A DNA stretch of 64,000 nt from Zobellella iuensis. GTDB lineage: Bacteria > Pseudomonadota > Gammaproteobacteria > Enterobacterales > Aeromonadaceae. The translations under genes and the position numbers were made by a program. The stretch is from positions 124,001-188,000 of the forward strand of contig NZ_JAERTZ010000012.1 of NCBI RefSeq assembly GCF_016746085.1, read 5' to 3'. Numbering within the stretch: the stretch's first letter is position 1; every line of letters starts with the position of its first letter. This document shows positions 37,450 through 46,775 of the stretch, piece after piece. The notes beneath the pieces were generated by a model. It did not search any database. It was given only the letters and a program-made list of their open reading frames with translations, and was not told the origin of the DNA.

Positions 37450-38007
37450 ATGCGCACCCTGAAGCTTGTTTTTGTCCTGGCCGCCGTGCTGGCCCTCGGC
37501 TACGGCGTGGCCGCCCCCTGGATCACCGTCTACCAGATCCGCGAGGCGGCCGACAACCGCGACGGCCGGGCCCTGGCCGAGCACGTGGAATTCGACAGCG
37601 TGCGCCAGAGCCTGAAGGATCAGTTGAACGCGCGCATGCTGCGCGAGCTGGGCGACGACATCCGGCAGAATCCCCTGGCCGCCCTGGGCGCCGCCTTCGC
37701 CAACGTGGTGGTGGACGGCCTGGTGGATACCTATGTGACCCCGGCCGGCATAGAGCAGTTGATGCGGGGCGAAACGCCGGCACCGGGCATTCCCCGCAGC
37801 GAGCCGCCGCCCGCCGGCAACGGAAACGACACCGGCAAGCCCGGGCCCGAGCGCCGAAAACCCTTTTCCGACGCCGCCATGGGCTACCGCTCGCTCAACC
37901 ATTTCGTGGTCACCATGACCGACGACAGCGGCAAGCAGGCCGAGTTCATCCTGAGCCGCCGCGGCCTGGGTTGGAAGCTGACCGCCATAGTGCTGCCCCT
38001 GGACTGA
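37450..38007 (+). CDS. DUF2939-family membrane-anchored protein
   Basis: 185 residues from the ATG at 37450 (MRTLKLVFVLAAVLALGYGV); the frame is open upstream to 37303 through non-coding DNA. A single N-terminal hydrophobic segment (~5-25) is an uncleaved anchor or signal. The following PWITVYQIREAADNRDGRAL and EHVEFDSVRQSLKDQL are typical of DUF2939, whose function is not known. A proline/glycine-rich linker (~110-140) separates the last part, ending LTAIVLPL. It is convergent with the CHAD-domain gene, one base apart. Confidence 0.8.
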   Translation: MRTLKLVFVLAAVLALGYGVAAPWITVYQIREAADNRDGRALAEHVEFDSVRQSLKDQLNARMLRELGDDIRQNPLAALGAAFANVVVDGLVDTYVTPAGIEQLMRGETPAPGIPRSEPPPAGNGNDTGKPGPERRKPFSDAAMGYRSLNHFVVTMTDDSGKQAEFILSRRGLGWKLTAIVLPLD

Positions 38008-38008
38008 G

Positions 38009-38863
38009 TTAGTCCCGCCGCCAGTGTCGCTTGAGGCGCTGGCTCAGCTCCCCGGGCTCGTCGGCGAACAGCGCCCGCCCCCCCTGCAGGGCCTGCCGGC
38101 GCAGCCGGGCGCGCCGCTCGCCGATAACGGCCATCACAGCCCCTCCCGTCAGCTCCGGGGCATGGCGCAGTTGCAAGGCGGCCAGCACCCCCAGATCGTG
38201 CTCATCGCCCAGCCATTCCCCCAGCTCCTTGAGTTGCAGTGCCCTGGGCTGCAGCCAGTCCGGGGCCAGGGGCTGTAGCAGCCGCAGCTGGTAGCCATGG
38301 TATTTCACCCACTTGCGCCACTGGTGCCAGGGCTCGGCCGGCTCCTCTCCGCGCAGTTGCCAGGCCGGCTCCCGGGCCTGCTGGTAGACGGTACGAAAGC
38401 CCCCCCCCAGGGTACGAAAACGCGGCTCGAACGGCGGCCAGCGGGACAGCCGCGCCCGGCCATCCAGCAGGGCCGTCGCCGCCTGCCGGAGGATCTTGCC
38501 CGGCTTTTTCACCCTGGCCGCCGGCAGCCGGGGCAATAGCCGGCCGGTCAGCTCGGCCAGTTCCGGCTGTTGCCGCCCCAGCTGCTCCAGAAGCTGGCGC
38601 TGCACCAGTGCATCGCGCAGGGGCGCGAGGCTGCGGGCGATATCACGGAAATAGCGATCGCAGGGACGGAACCGGCGCCCCAGGGGCAGTTCGATCAGGC
38701 GCATCAGGGCGCGCAGCTTCTTGATGCTCTTGCGCGCCTCGTGCACCGCCTCGTCCGGCTCGAGTTCCCCCAGCAAGCCGGCGGCGGCCTGCTCCAGCAG
38801 GTCGCCGGCATTGGCGCGCAGGCTCTGATCCAGGGACTGTCGCAGATCCAGTTCAAACCCCAT
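38009..38863 (-). CDS. CHAD-domain protein
   Basis: 284 residues. Helical and rich in Arg/Lys and His, with EPDEAVHEARKSIKKLRALM near residue 50, the conserved HxxRKxxKKxR-type motif of CHAD domains, and later WHQWRKWVKYHGYQLRLL, a repeat of the same type. CHAD domains bind inorganic polyphosphate, so a polyphosphate-linked role is likely (family knowledge). Cytoplasmic. It sits 49 bases downstream of the SixA-like phosphatase on the same strand and could be the third gene of an operon with the P-type ATPase. Confidence 0.88.
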   Translation of the reverse strand: MGFELDLRQSLDQSLRANAGDLLEQAAAGLLGELEPDEAVHEARKSIKKLRALMRLIELPLGRRFRPCDRYFRDIARSLAPLRDALVQRQLLEQLGRQQPELAELTGRLLPRLPAARVKKPGKILRQAATALLDGRARLSRWPPFEPRFRTLGGGFRTVYQQAREPAWQLRGEEPAEPWHQWRKWVKYHGYQLRLLQPLAPDWLQPRALQLKELGEWLGDEHDLGVLAALQLRHAPELTGGAVMAVIGERRARLRRQALQGGRALFADEPGELSQRLKRHWRRD

Positions 38864-38912
38864 GGGTGTGGCTCCCTGTGCGGGCCTGGCCCGTTCGGAG
38901 GCTAAGTGTAGC

Positions 38913-39407
38913 TCAGCCCAGCCGCTTCGGAGTCCGGTACCACAGCAGCTCGCCGCAGCCCGCCTGCAACTCGCTCCAGCCGTGGATCTTCAGCCCCATA
39001 TGCAGCACGGCGCAGGTGGGAAACTTGTCGTCCGGCCCGCCGCACAGCATCCGGCTCAGCTCGCCCAGGCCGGGCATATGGCCCACCAGCAGCAGGTGGC
39101 CGACCGACGCCGGCTGGCGTTGCAGCAGCCTCAGCAGGCTGGCGCCGGACGCCTCGTAGAGCCCGGCGTCCAATGCCATGCCGCTCGCGGGATAGCCGAG
39201 GGCGGCGGCGAAGGCCCGGGCCGTGTCCCGGGTCCGCCGCGCCGGACTGCACAGCAGCAGATCCACCGGCGGTAACCGGGTCGCGGCGAAAGGTGCCATC
39301 AGCGGCAGATCCTTGCGGCCCCGTTCACCCAGGGGACGGTCGAGGTCGGCCAGGGAGGCATCGTCCCAGCTCGACTTGGCATGACGCACCAGGGTCAGCA
39401 GTTTCAT
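38913..39407 (-). CDS. SixA-like phosphohistidine phosphatase
   Basis: 164 residues from the ATG at 39407. The N-terminal MKLLTLVRHAKSSW has the RHG-type catalytic His (here RHAK), CSPARRTRDTA the second Arg, and LLVGHMPGLGELS the second His, which is the SixA arrangement. E. coli SixA removes phosphate from a PTS-type histidine on NPr. The ATG overlaps the stop of the P-type ATPase gene (ATGA), so expression is coupled. A much longer minus-strand frame through the ATPase gene shares this C-terminus but is an artefact upstream of 39407. Confidence 0.88.
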   Translation of the reverse strand: MKLLTLVRHAKSSWDDASLADLDRPLGERGRKDLPLMAPFAATRLPPVDLLLCSPARRTRDTARAFAAALGYPASGMALDAGLYEASGASLLRLLQRQPASVGHLLLVGHMPGLGELSRMLCGGPDDKFPTCAVLHMGLKIHGWSELQAGCGELLWYRTPKRLG

Positions 39408-42106
39408 TTTGCCTCCATCTTGATCAGTCGCTTTTCCAGCGCCAGCACCAGGAAGACCGCCAGGCCGATCCCTATGGTCAGCAGCACATGGCCCGCCGAC
39501 AGGGGCCGGGTGCCGAACCAGAACTGCATGATGGGCGTGTAGGTGAAGAAGAGTTGCAACGCCAGCACCACGCTCACCGCCAGCAGGGCCGGCCGCAGGC
39601 TGCGCCATCCCGTCCAGGCCGGGCTTTCGCTGTACAGGTGACGCACGCTGAACAGGTACCAGACCTCCATGGCCACCAGGGTGTTCACCGCCAGGGTGCG
39701 GGCGTAACCGACCTCGTGGCCGGCGGCCAGGGACCACTGGAACACCCCGAAGATGCCGATGGTGAACAGAATCGACACCAGCAGTATGCGCCATATCAGG
39801 AAGCGGGACAGTATGGGGGCGCAAGGGTCCCGGGGCGGACGGCGCATCACCCCGGGCTCGCTGGCTTCGAAGGCCAGGGCCATCGCCAGGCCAATGGAGC
39901 TGACCATGTTCACCCAGAGGATCTGCAGCGGCTCTATCGGCAAGGTCAGCGCCAGCAGCAGGGCCAGTATGATGGACAGGGACTCCCCCCCGTTGACCGG
40001 CAGCAGGAAGACGATGGCCTTTTTCAGGTTGTCGTACACGGTGCGCCCCTCGTGTACCGCCCGGGTGATGGTGGCGAAGTTGTCGTCGGTCAGCACCATC
40101 TCGCTGGCTTCCTTGGCCGCCTCGGTGCCGCCCTGGCCCATGGCCACCCCCACGTCGGCCCGCTTGAGCGCCGGGGCATCGTTGACGCCGTCGCCGGTCA
40201 TGGCCACCACGGCGCCCCGCTCCTGCAGCGCCCGCACCAGCCGCAGCTTGTGCTCCGGCGTGGTACGGGCGAACACATTCACCTCCGCCACCCGCTCGCA
40301 CAGCTCGGCGTCGCTCAGTTGCTCCAGCTCCCGTCCGGTCAGCGCCTCGTCATTGTTGTGCAGCCCCAACCGGGCGGCGATGGCCGCGGCGGTGATGCCG
40401 TGATCGCCGGTGATCATCTTGACCTGGATGCCCGCATGGTGGCATTCGGCCACCGCCGCTATCGCCTCGTCCCGGGGCGGATCCATCAGCCCCACCCACC
40501 CCAGCAATTGCAGGCCCTGCTCCAGTTGCTCGTGCCGCAGTTCGCCCTCGGCTTCGTCGGCCGCCAGCGCCCGGGCGGCGAACCCCAGCACCCGCTGGCC
40601 GCCGGCGGCGATCTCTTCCATTTCCCGCTGCCAGCGGCCCTGATCCAGGGGCTGGCCGCCGTGCTCTTCCCGGCATAGCGTCAGCAGCACGTCCGGCGCC
40701 CCCTTCACCACCAGGAAAGTGGTACCGTCCTCCCGGCGGTGGCGGCTGGCCATGTATTTGTAGCGGGAGTCGAAGGGGATCTCGCCACTGCGTGGATAAC
40801 GCTGCTGCTGTTCGGCCGGCTCCAGCCCCCCCTTGAGTGCCAGGGTCAGCAGGGCGCCCTCCATGGGATCCCCCTCCACCTGCCAGCCCTGCCCACCCTG
40901 TAGCAGGCGACTGTCGTTACACAGCACGCAGGCCTGCAGCAGGGGAGCCAGGGCAGAGGAAGCAAGTTCGACACCGTCGAGCCGGTGCAGCTCGCCCTCG
41001 GGCGCATAGCCGCTGCCCTCCACCCGGTAGCGGGCGTCGGGCAGGGTCAGGCTGGCCACCATCATCTCGTTGCGGGTCAGGGTGCCGGTCTTGTCGGAGC
41101 AGATCACCGACACCGCCCCCAGGGTTTCTACCGCCGGCAAGCGACGGATGATGGCCCGGCGCCGGGCCATGCGGGTCACGCCGATGGCCAGGGCCACGGT
41201 GAGGATAGTGGGCAGGCCTTCGGGAATGGCGGCCACCGCCAGGCTGACCACCGCCATAAACAGCATCTGGGGATCCTGGCCCCGCAGCAGGCCGAGCACG
41301 AACACCAGCACCGCCAGGCTCAGTATCACCAGGGTCAGGGTCTTGGCGAAGCCGGCCATCTGTCGGATCAGGGGCGTGGTCAGCTCCTCCACCGTCGCCA
41401 GCAGCCGGTTGATCTTGCCGAGTTCGGTGCGCACCCCGGTGGCCACCACTACCCCCATGCCCTGGCCCTGGGTGATCAGGGTGCCGGAATAGAGCATGCC
41501 GCGCCTGTCCCCCAGGTCGGCGTCTTCCGCCACCGGCGCCTCATCCTTGGACACCGGCACCGACTCGCCGGTCAGGGCCGCCTCCTGGGCCTGCAACCGG
41601 CTGGCTTGCAGCAGGCGGACATCCGCCGGCACCTTGTCGCCGGCGGCCAGCCAGACCCGGTCGCCCGGCACCAGCTCGCTGGCGTCGATGCGCCGCCGCT
41701 CGCCATCGCGGATCACCGTGGCCTTGGCCGACAGCATGGCGCGGATGGCCTGCAGCGCCTGCTCGGCCCGCCCCTCCTGGATATAGCCGATGACACCGTT
41801 GACCAGCACCACCGCCAGTATCACGCCGGTGTCGACCCAGTGCTGCATCAGCGCCGCCAGCACGGCGGCGCCCAGCAACACGTAGATCAGCAGGTTGTGG
41901 AACTGGCGCAGCAACCGGCGCCACCAGGGCGTGGGCGCCACCCCGGGCAGTTGATTGGGCCCGAAACGGTGCAGCCGGGTTTCGGCCTCGGCCCGGCTCA
42001 GACCCTGCTCGGGGCTGTCCAGCCCGGCCGCCACCGCCTCGCCCGGCTGGCTATGCCAGCGGGGGGAAGAAGGGGGGATGTTTTCCGTGGTTCCTCGGCT
42101 CATCAC
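39404..42106 (-). CDS. Cation-transporting P-type ATPase (P2 type, calcium/sodium-like)
   Basis: 900 residues. TGES at 179-182 (actuator), PEGLP at 295-299 in helix M4, phosphorylated Asp338 in CSDKTGTLT, the KGAPD nucleotide-domain motif and GDGVNDAPALKRADVG hinge are all present. About ten membrane helices, six of them after the hinge. The PEGLP metal-site helix and the long C-terminal helical domain place it with calcium/SERCA-like or sodium-exporting bacterial ATPases rather than heavy-metal pumps; the ion is not decided. The ATG at 42106 follows AGAGGTAAGTG; a second ATG is adjacent. Downstream sixA-like and CHAD genes form a tight cluster. Confidence 0.9.
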   Translation of the reverse strand: MMSRGTTENIPPSSPRWHSQPGEAVAAGLDSPEQGLSRAEAETRLHRFGPNQLPGVAPTPWWRRLLRQFHNLLIYVLLGAAVLAALMQHWVDTGVILAVVLVNGVIGYIQEGRAEQALQAIRAMLSAKATVIRDGERRRIDASELVPGDRVWLAAGDKVPADVRLLQASRLQAQEAALTGESVPVSKDEAPVAEDADLGDRRGMLYSGTLITQGQGMGVVVATGVRTELGKINRLLATVEELTTPLIRQMAGFAKTLTLVILSLAVLVFVLGLLRGQDPQMLFMAVVSLAVAAIPEGLPTILTVALAIGVTRMARRRAIIRRLPAVETLGAVSVICSDKTGTLTRNEMMVASLTLPDARYRVEGSGYAPEGELHRLDGVELASSALAPLLQACVLCNDSRLLQGGQGWQVEGDPMEGALLTLALKGGLEPAEQQQRYPRSGEIPFDSRYKYMASRHRREDGTTFLVVKGAPDVLLTLCREEHGGQPLDQGRWQREMEEIAAGGQRVLGFAARALAADEAEGELRHEQLEQGLQLLGWVGLMDPPRDEAIAAVAECHHAGIQVKMITGDHGITAAAIAARLGLHNNDEALTGRELEQLSDAELCERVAEVNVFARTTPEHKLRLVRALQERGAVVAMTGDGVNDAPALKRADVGVAMGQGGTEAAKEASEMVLTDDNFATITRAVHEGRTVYDNLKKAIVFLLPVNGGESLSIILALLLALTLPIEPLQILWVNMVSSIGLAMALAFEASEPGVMRRPPRDPCAPILSRFLIWRILLVSILFTIGIFGVFQWSLAAGHEVGYARTLAVNTLVAMEVWYLFSVRHLYSESPAWTGWRSLRPALLAVSVVLALQLFFTYTPIMQFWFGTRPLSAGHVLLTIGIGLAVFLVLALEKRLIKMEAK

Positions 42107-42190
42107 TTACCTCTTGCTGCAGTGCACAATTCATTGTAGCCACTCTAGCAGTATAGTAATGACAAGCCTTTGATATATCACAAGGAGGGT

Positions 42191-42220
42191 GGCGGCCGGG
42201 CCGGACAGGGCCCGGCCGCC
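42191..42220 (-). terminator. 12-bp GC hairpin after osmC
   Basis: GGCGGCCGGGCC and GGCCCGGCCGCC are perfect arms around a 6-base loop, five bases past the osmC stop. Strong structure, but no U-tract (ACCCTCC follows on the minus strand). Confidence 0.5.
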
Positions 42221-42224
42221 TGGG

Positions 42225-42788
42225 TCAGGCGACCCGTTCCAGCCTGACCGGCACCGGCCGGCAGAGGGTGTTGCACACCGGCGAATGCTGGCGGGCATAG
42301 CCCATCAGGTCCTCCAGCTCCCGGTCGCTGCAGTCGGCGTCCACCTTCATGCGGATGGTGATCTGCTCGTAGCCGGCGGGGATGCCGTCGTCCAGGCCGA
42401 GCAGGCCGTGCAGATCGATATCCCCTTCCAGTTCGGTGGACAGGGCGCGAATACGGATGCCGCGGGCGGCCGCGTGCAGCACCAGGGTGGTGGTCACGCA
42501 GCCGGCCAGGGCATGCAGCAGGTATTCCACCGGGTTGGCGCCCTCGTTGGCCCCCAGCAACACCGGCGGCTCACCGTTGGTGAAGTGGAAGGGCTGGGTA
42601 CGGGAATCGTCCTCCTGGCCGGCACCGTAAAAGCCCTGGATGCTGGAGCGGTTCTCACCGCCGCTGACCCAGCGGTTGCGGGCCCGGAACTGGAAGCGGG
42701 CCAGGCCCGGCTGCTGCTGGATGGCGGCGATGGTGGTCATCATCTGGTCCTTGTCGAGACCGTTGATCATCTGGCTGTGGGTGTTCAT
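42225..42788 (-). CDS. OsmC-family peroxiredoxin-like protein
   Basis: 187 residues. The OsmC fold shows in ANEGANPVEYLLHALAGCVT and RQHSPVCNTL, which provide the two catalytic cysteines, Cys97 and Cys172. OsmC/Ohr proteins reduce organic hydroperoxides in the cytoplasm, using lipoyl or thiol partners; this longer OsmC subgroup is less studied. The gene follows a sigma-54 activator gene on the same strand by 196 bases and has its own clear -24/-12 promoter, so it is probably the activator's target. ATG at 42788 follows GAGGAGAAATGCC. Confidence 0.9.
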   Translation of the reverse strand: MNTHSQMINGLDKDQMMTTIAAIQQQPGLARFQFRARNRWVSGGENRSSIQGFYGAGQEDDSRTQPFHFTNGEPPVLLGANEGANPVEYLLHALAGCVTTTLVLHAAARGIRIRALSTELEGDIDLHGLLGLDDGIPAGYEQITIRMKVDADCSDRELEDLMGYARQHSPVCNTLCRPVPVRLERVA

Positions 42789-42845
42789 GGCATTTCTCCT
42801 CGGTTACACAGGTTGGGCGATGGCGTTCGCCTCGCTTTCACTGTC

Positions 42846-42860
42846 GCAAGCCCCGTGCCA
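42846..42860 (-). promoter_or_regulatory. Sigma-54 (-24/-12) promoter of osmC
   Basis: The minus strand reads TGGCACGGGGCTTGC, a full match to the sigma-54 consensus TGGCAC-N5-TTGC, 57 bases before the osmC ATG. The gene immediately upstream encodes a sigma-54 activator. Confidence 0.88.
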
Positions 42861-42927
42861 GCCGTTGATGGTGAAAAATTCACTTTATAATCAATTGGTT
42901 GTTATTTACCCCTGGCACAACGGAAGT

Positions 42928-42959
42928 CCCGATATCTCGTGTTTCACGATAATTCGGGG
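42928..42959. promoter_or_regulatory. Imperfect inverted repeat, candidate upstream activator site
   Basis: CCCGATATCTCGTG and CACGATAATTCGGG (11 of 14 pairs) flank TTT, centred about 83 bases before the -24 box. The half-site recurs as CACGAGATCGGGG at 42967-42979. Position and symmetry fit an enhancer for the adjacent activator, although it could also be a hairpin after that gene. Confidence 0.5.
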
Positions 42960-42984
42960 CTGCCGGCACGAGATCGGGGGGACA

Positions 42985-44523
<1,539 letters not shown>

Positions 44524-44572
44524 GGGGAGACCTCCGGTGACGGGCGCTCCCCCAAGTATAAGGCAGCCGGGG

Positions 44573-45022
44573 CTACAACTCGTCCAGCCGCCTGAGCAGC
44601 CGATCCAGGCCGTTGACCAGATCCCGGTATTCGGACGCCGACAGGCAGTCGATCAGGTTCGCTTCCCATTCCAGCACCCGGGGCACCATGCGCTGGTACA
44701 GCTCCTGCCCTTCCGGCGTCAGCCTGACCAGGGCGGCGCGCTGATCCTCCGGCATGGGGGTGCGCTGTATCAGCCCCTTGTCCTCCAGCCCCTGCAGGCC
44801 GCGGGATACCTTGACCTTGTCCATGCTGCTGATGGCCGACAGATCCCGGGCGATCACCTGCTCCCGGTAGCCGATGGCGGCCAGCAACCGCCACTCGGGC
44901 CGGCTGATGCCGAACTCCCTGGAATACAGCTCGGCCAGCCGGCTGCCGACCCGTTCGGCGGTCAGCACCAGCTTGTAGGGGACGAAATCGTCCAGTACGA
45001 AATGTGTTTTCTTCTGTACCAC
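44573..45022 (-). CDS. MarR-family transcriptional regulator, probable regulator of the homogentisate operon
   Basis: 149 residues. The winged helix-turn-helix is visible: FGISRPEWRLLAAIGYREQV, RDLSAISSMDKVKVSRGLQG and LEDKGLIQRTPMPEDQRAAL, with flanking dimerisation helices. It is divergent from hmgA; a 25-bp inverted repeat of the type bound by MarR dimers covers the core promoter of hmgA. Regulators of this type commonly release DNA on binding a pathway intermediate, so homogentisate or a related compound is the expected ligand (inference). Starts ATG at 45022. Confidence 0.9.
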   Translation of the reverse strand: MVQKKTHFVLDDFVPYKLVLTAERVGSRLAELYSREFGISRPEWRLLAAIGYREQVIARDLSAISSMDKVKVSRGLQGLEDKGLIQRTPMPEDQRAALVRLTPEGQELYQRMVPRVLEWEANLIDCLSASEYRDLVNGLDRLLRRLDEL

Positions 45023-45148
45023 GCCACATCCTTCGGTCTAGGGCCGGAAAATGAAAACAGTGTAACTATTTTCTGCCGGAAACACGTAGCGAAAAGCGAA
45101 CCGCCCCGAAAAAACCCCACTTAATTTACTATATTTTAACAATGGCAC

Positions 45149-45177
45149 TTGAAATATCCATTGCAGCCATGGATATT
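45149..45177 (+). promoter_or_regulatory. hmgA promoter with overlapping MarR-type operator
   Basis: TTGAAA (45149-45154) and GATATT (45172-45177) are 17 bases apart. A perfect inverted repeat AATATCCAT-N7-ATGGATATT (45153-45177) covers the space between and the -10 box, so a bound repressor would exclude RNA polymerase. Confidence 0.7.
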
Positions 45178-45218
45178 AGTAACAAATGCAACCAAATCAT
45201 TTCAGGGAGAGCAGGCAA

Positions 45219-46352
45219 ATGCGTCACTGGTTCCAATTCCCCATCCGCGAGGGCGACACCTCGCGCCAGGCCCACTGCGACATGCCGGCGGGCACCTTCG
45301 AGCGGGAAATCGGCAAGGAGGGCTTCTTCGGCCCGGCCACCCATATGTACCATGAGCACGCCCCCACCGGCTGGAGCGCCTGGGAAGGCCCCCTGCGGCC
45401 CCGCGCCTTCGACACCAACCGGCTGACGCCGCCGGGCCAGAGCCCCTGGGATGCCGCCCCCCTGCTGCACAACGCCAACGTCAAGGTGCGGCTCTGGAAG
45501 AGCGAGCACTCCATGGATCACCTGGTGCGCAACGGCGACGGCGACGAGTGCCTGTTCGTGCACCAGGGTCGGGGCTGGCTCTACTGCGACTACGGCCGGC
45601 TGGCCTTTCACGATGGCGACTACCTGATCCTGCCCCGCTCCACCACCTGGCGGCTGGAGATCGAGGAGCCGGTGACCCTGCTGATGATAGAGGCCAGCAA
45701 CGGCTCCTACCTGAACGCCGAACGCGGCCTGGTGGGCGCCCACGCCATCTTCGACCCGGCGGTGCTGGAATACCCGCGCATCGACGACGCCTTCAGGGCC
45801 CAGGCCGCCCGGCCCGGCGAATGGCAGGTCTTGCTCAAGGCCCGGGAGCAGATGAACCGCATCACCTTTCCCTTCAACCCGCTGGACGCCCGAGGCTGGA
45901 AGGGCGATCTCACCGTGTTCCGGCTCAACTGGCGCGACATCCGCCCGCTGATGAGCCACCGCTACCACCTGCCCCCCTCGGCCCACACCACCTTCGTCGC
46001 CGACGGCTTCGTGATCTGCACCTTCGTGCCCCGGCCCATAGAGTCGGATCCGGGCGCGCTCAAGGTGCCCTTCTACCACAACAACGACGACTACGACGAG
46101 GTCATCTTCTACCACAAGGGCAACTTCTTCAGCCGGGACAACATAGAGGCGGGCATGATCACCCTGCACCCCTGCGGCTTCACCCATGGCCCCCACCCCA
46201 AGGCCTTCGCCGCCGGCGCCAAGCACGCCCGCACCGAGACCGACGAGGTGGCGGTGATGATCGACACCCGGCTGCCGCTGGACGTGGCCGAACTGCCCGA
46301 GGGGGTGGAAAACCCGGATTATGTGAATTCCTGGCAGGTGAAGGGCTGCTAG
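45219..46352 (+). CDS. hmgA: Homogentisate 1,2-dioxygenase
   Basis: 377 residues from the ATG at 45219 (MRHWFQFPIREGDTSRQAHC), shortly after AGGGAGAGCAGG; the 11 codons upstream are not supported. The cupin core has DGDECLFVHQGRGWLYCDYG, and iron ligands are expected in FYHNNDDYDEVIFYHKGNF (Glu and His) and PCGFTHGPHP (His). The compact size is typical of one bacterial subgroup and shorter than the ~440-residue animal and Pseudomonas enzymes. It opens homogentisate to maleylacetoacetate with O2. The stop codon lies inside the first unit of a heptamer array. Confidence 0.93.
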   Translation: MRHWFQFPIREGDTSRQAHCDMPAGTFEREIGKEGFFGPATHMYHEHAPTGWSAWEGPLRPRAFDTNRLTPPGQSPWDAAPLLHNANVKVRLWKSEHSMDHLVRNGDGDECLFVHQGRGWLYCDYGRLAFHDGDYLILPRSTTWRLEIEEPVTLLMIEASNGSYLNAERGLVGAHAIFDPAVLEYPRIDDAFRAQAARPGEWQVLLKAREQMNRITFPFNPLDARGWKGDLTVFRLNWRDIRPLMSHRYHLPPSAHTTFVADGFVICTFVPRPIESDPGALKVPFYHNNDDYDEVIFYHKGNFFSRDNIEAGMITLHPCGFTHGPHPKAFAAGAKHARTETDEVAVMIDTRLPLDVAELPEGVENPDYVNSWQVKGC

Positions 46353-46546
46353 CTGGAAGCTGGAAGCTGGAAGCTGGAAGCTGGAAGCTGGAAGCGGGAA
46401 GCTGGAAGCTGGAAGCGGGAAGCGGGAAGCGGGAAGCGGGAAGCGGGAAGCGGGAAGCGGGAAGCGGGAAGCGGGAAGCGGGAAGCGGGAAGCGGGAAGC
46501 GGGAAGCGGGAAGCTGGAAGCTGGAAGCTGGAAGCTGGAAGCTGGA
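46351..46546 (+). repeat. Tandem heptamer array, 28 units of AGCTGGA / AGCGGGA
   Basis: From 46351, 28 uninterrupted 7-base units: six AGCTGGA, one AGCGGGA, two AGCTGGA, fourteen AGCGGGA, five AGCTGGA, then AG. The only variation is T or G at position 4, in blocks. The first unit shares its AG with the hmgA stop codon. No translated product is credible in any frame; the two ORFs that cross it read as low-complexity 7-residue repeats. The units match the period of the smaller AGCTNNN repeats near frmA. Confidence 0.97.
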
Positions 46547-46616
46547 AGACATCTTACACAAGCTACTGACAGACTTGCAGAGTGGTTTGAGCAGGCAACA
46601 CAAATGCCCGAAAGGA

Positions 46617-46718
46617 GGCCAAAGGGAGCCGCTCCGCCGACCGTCACATGCCATGGATGGCATGTGCGAGCGTACAAGGAGGTATTTACAGCGTGTCGGC
46701 GGAGCGGGCCCTTTGGCC
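46617..46718. repeat. 102-bp structured inverted-repeat element
   Basis: Outer arms GGCCAAAGGG(AG)CCGCTCCGCCGAC at 46617-46641 and its near-complement at 46695-46718 differ by one small indel. Inside lies the perfect palindrome CACATGCCAT-GG-ATGGCATGTG (46645-46666). Part of the element recurs in diverged form at 51301-51364, so it is a dispersed extragenic element or a MITE-like relic. With the heptamer array it fills most of the 423-base hmgA-fahA gap, which otherwise holds no gene. Confidence 0.75.
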
Positions 46719-46775
46719 GACTTCTTCGAAGTATTCAGACAACTTTGCCAACAAATTGAAGTTAAGGAGATTATT

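Noticed and set aside
38913-40301. 462-codon minus-strand frame covering the SixA-like gene and part of the P-type ATPase gene
   Set aside because: Only the last 164 residues match a family; the upstream part is an alternative frame of the ATPase gene.
46351-46546. CRISPR array
   Set aside because: Period is 7 bases with no spacers and no cas genes nearby.
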